Shown here one piece after another: positions 63,988-64,000 of a stretch of 64,000 bases of DNA (the stretch's first letter is position 1; each line of letters starts with the position of its first letter). The DNA lies in assembly GCA_016124675.1 (NCBI GenBank), contig WGNG01000009.1:1-64000 (forward strand), read 5' to 3'. A model generated the notes under the pieces. It worked only from the letters and a program-made list of their open reading frames with translations. It made no database searches and was not told where the DNA came from. This DNA comes from Alphaproteobacteria bacterium. Lineage in GTDB: Bacteria > Pseudomonadota > Alphaproteobacteria > Caulobacterales > Maricaulaceae. The translations under genes and the position numbers were made by a program.

Positions 63988-64000
63988 TCAGGCTCCGTAA
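63988..64000 (-). CDS. Probable last codons of pntAA (runs off the window)
   Basis: Minus strand TAC-GGA-GCC-TGA (Tyr-Gly-Ala-stop) ends one base before the pntAB ATG. The upstream gene in the family order is the NAD-binding alpha part 1. Only three codons and a stop are seen. Confidence 0.4.

Overview
The window is GC-rich DNA with the gene content and gene order of an alphaproteobacterium. Pointers are the order rplU-rpmA-GNAT-obgE-proB-proA-nadD-rsfS-rlmH-envC-ctpA, an infC with an ATA start, a SAM-II riboswitch, a ROSE-like thermosensor, a split three-part pnt transhydrogenase and an L21 protein with a C-terminal helix-hairpin-helix extension. The secreted PDG...CDDD repeat proteins and the Inh-like inhibitors suggest the Maricaulales/Hyphomonadaceae area. 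This is inference; no 16S gene is present.

Layout. 1-5627 is an accessory region: an IS3-family end, a broken copy of an accessory C-terminal domain, an unrecognised gene, and two paralogous lipoproteins with formylglycine-generating-enzyme-like (FGE, C-type-lectin fold) domains. It abuts the 3' end of a tRNA-Ser(CGA) gene, a usual boundary for genomic islands. 5840-18680 is core: ribosomal proteins, ObgE, proline and NAD synthesis, EgtD, RsfS, RlmH, an EnvC-like factor, CtpA and an ABC-F ATPase. 18984-21313 holds two secreted repeat proteins. 21546-25798 is rpmI-rplT-pheS-pheT. 25841-33407 carries a DUF4349 lipoprotein, a type IIL restriction-modification enzyme, a methyltransferase-hydrolase pair and two glycosyltransferases. 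33508-45858 is mixed: infC, htpX, a chemoreceptor, a LysR/hydroxylase pair, a creatininase-family enzyme, an L,D-transpeptidase, a response regulator, a Hen1-like methyltransferase, BrnTA, mmsA and two Inh-like inhibitors. 45985-49548 is a serine-protease autotransporter. 49618-52348 is an ars cluster. 52460-56528 includes a phosphodiesterase and an Hsp20 gene. 56622-59872 is a riboswitch-controlled hom-metX-metB operon. The window ends with a YeiH-type transporter, an Lrp regulator and pnt genes interrupted by a frameshifted HepT-like toxin gene.

Most notable finding. The C-terminal stretches of two FGE-like domains (2470-2577 and 5074-5181) differ at 20 bases. All 20 fall in first or second codon positions of 14 codons, almost all of the form NNC. 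The bases just before and after are nearly or fully identical. A perfect 8-bp stem follows the second copy and spans its stop codon. This is the pattern left by adenine-directed mutagenesis in diversity-generating retroelements (DGRs), and lipoproteins with this fold are known DGR targets. No reverse transcriptase or template repeat lies in the window, so the system would have to be elsewhere in the genome or lost.

Other regulatory elements that can be read directly: a SAM-II aptamer before hom, a ROSE-type hairpin over the hsp20 ribosome-binding site, palindromic operators at ars and brnTA, and an inverted repeat between the LysR gene and its divergent neighbour.
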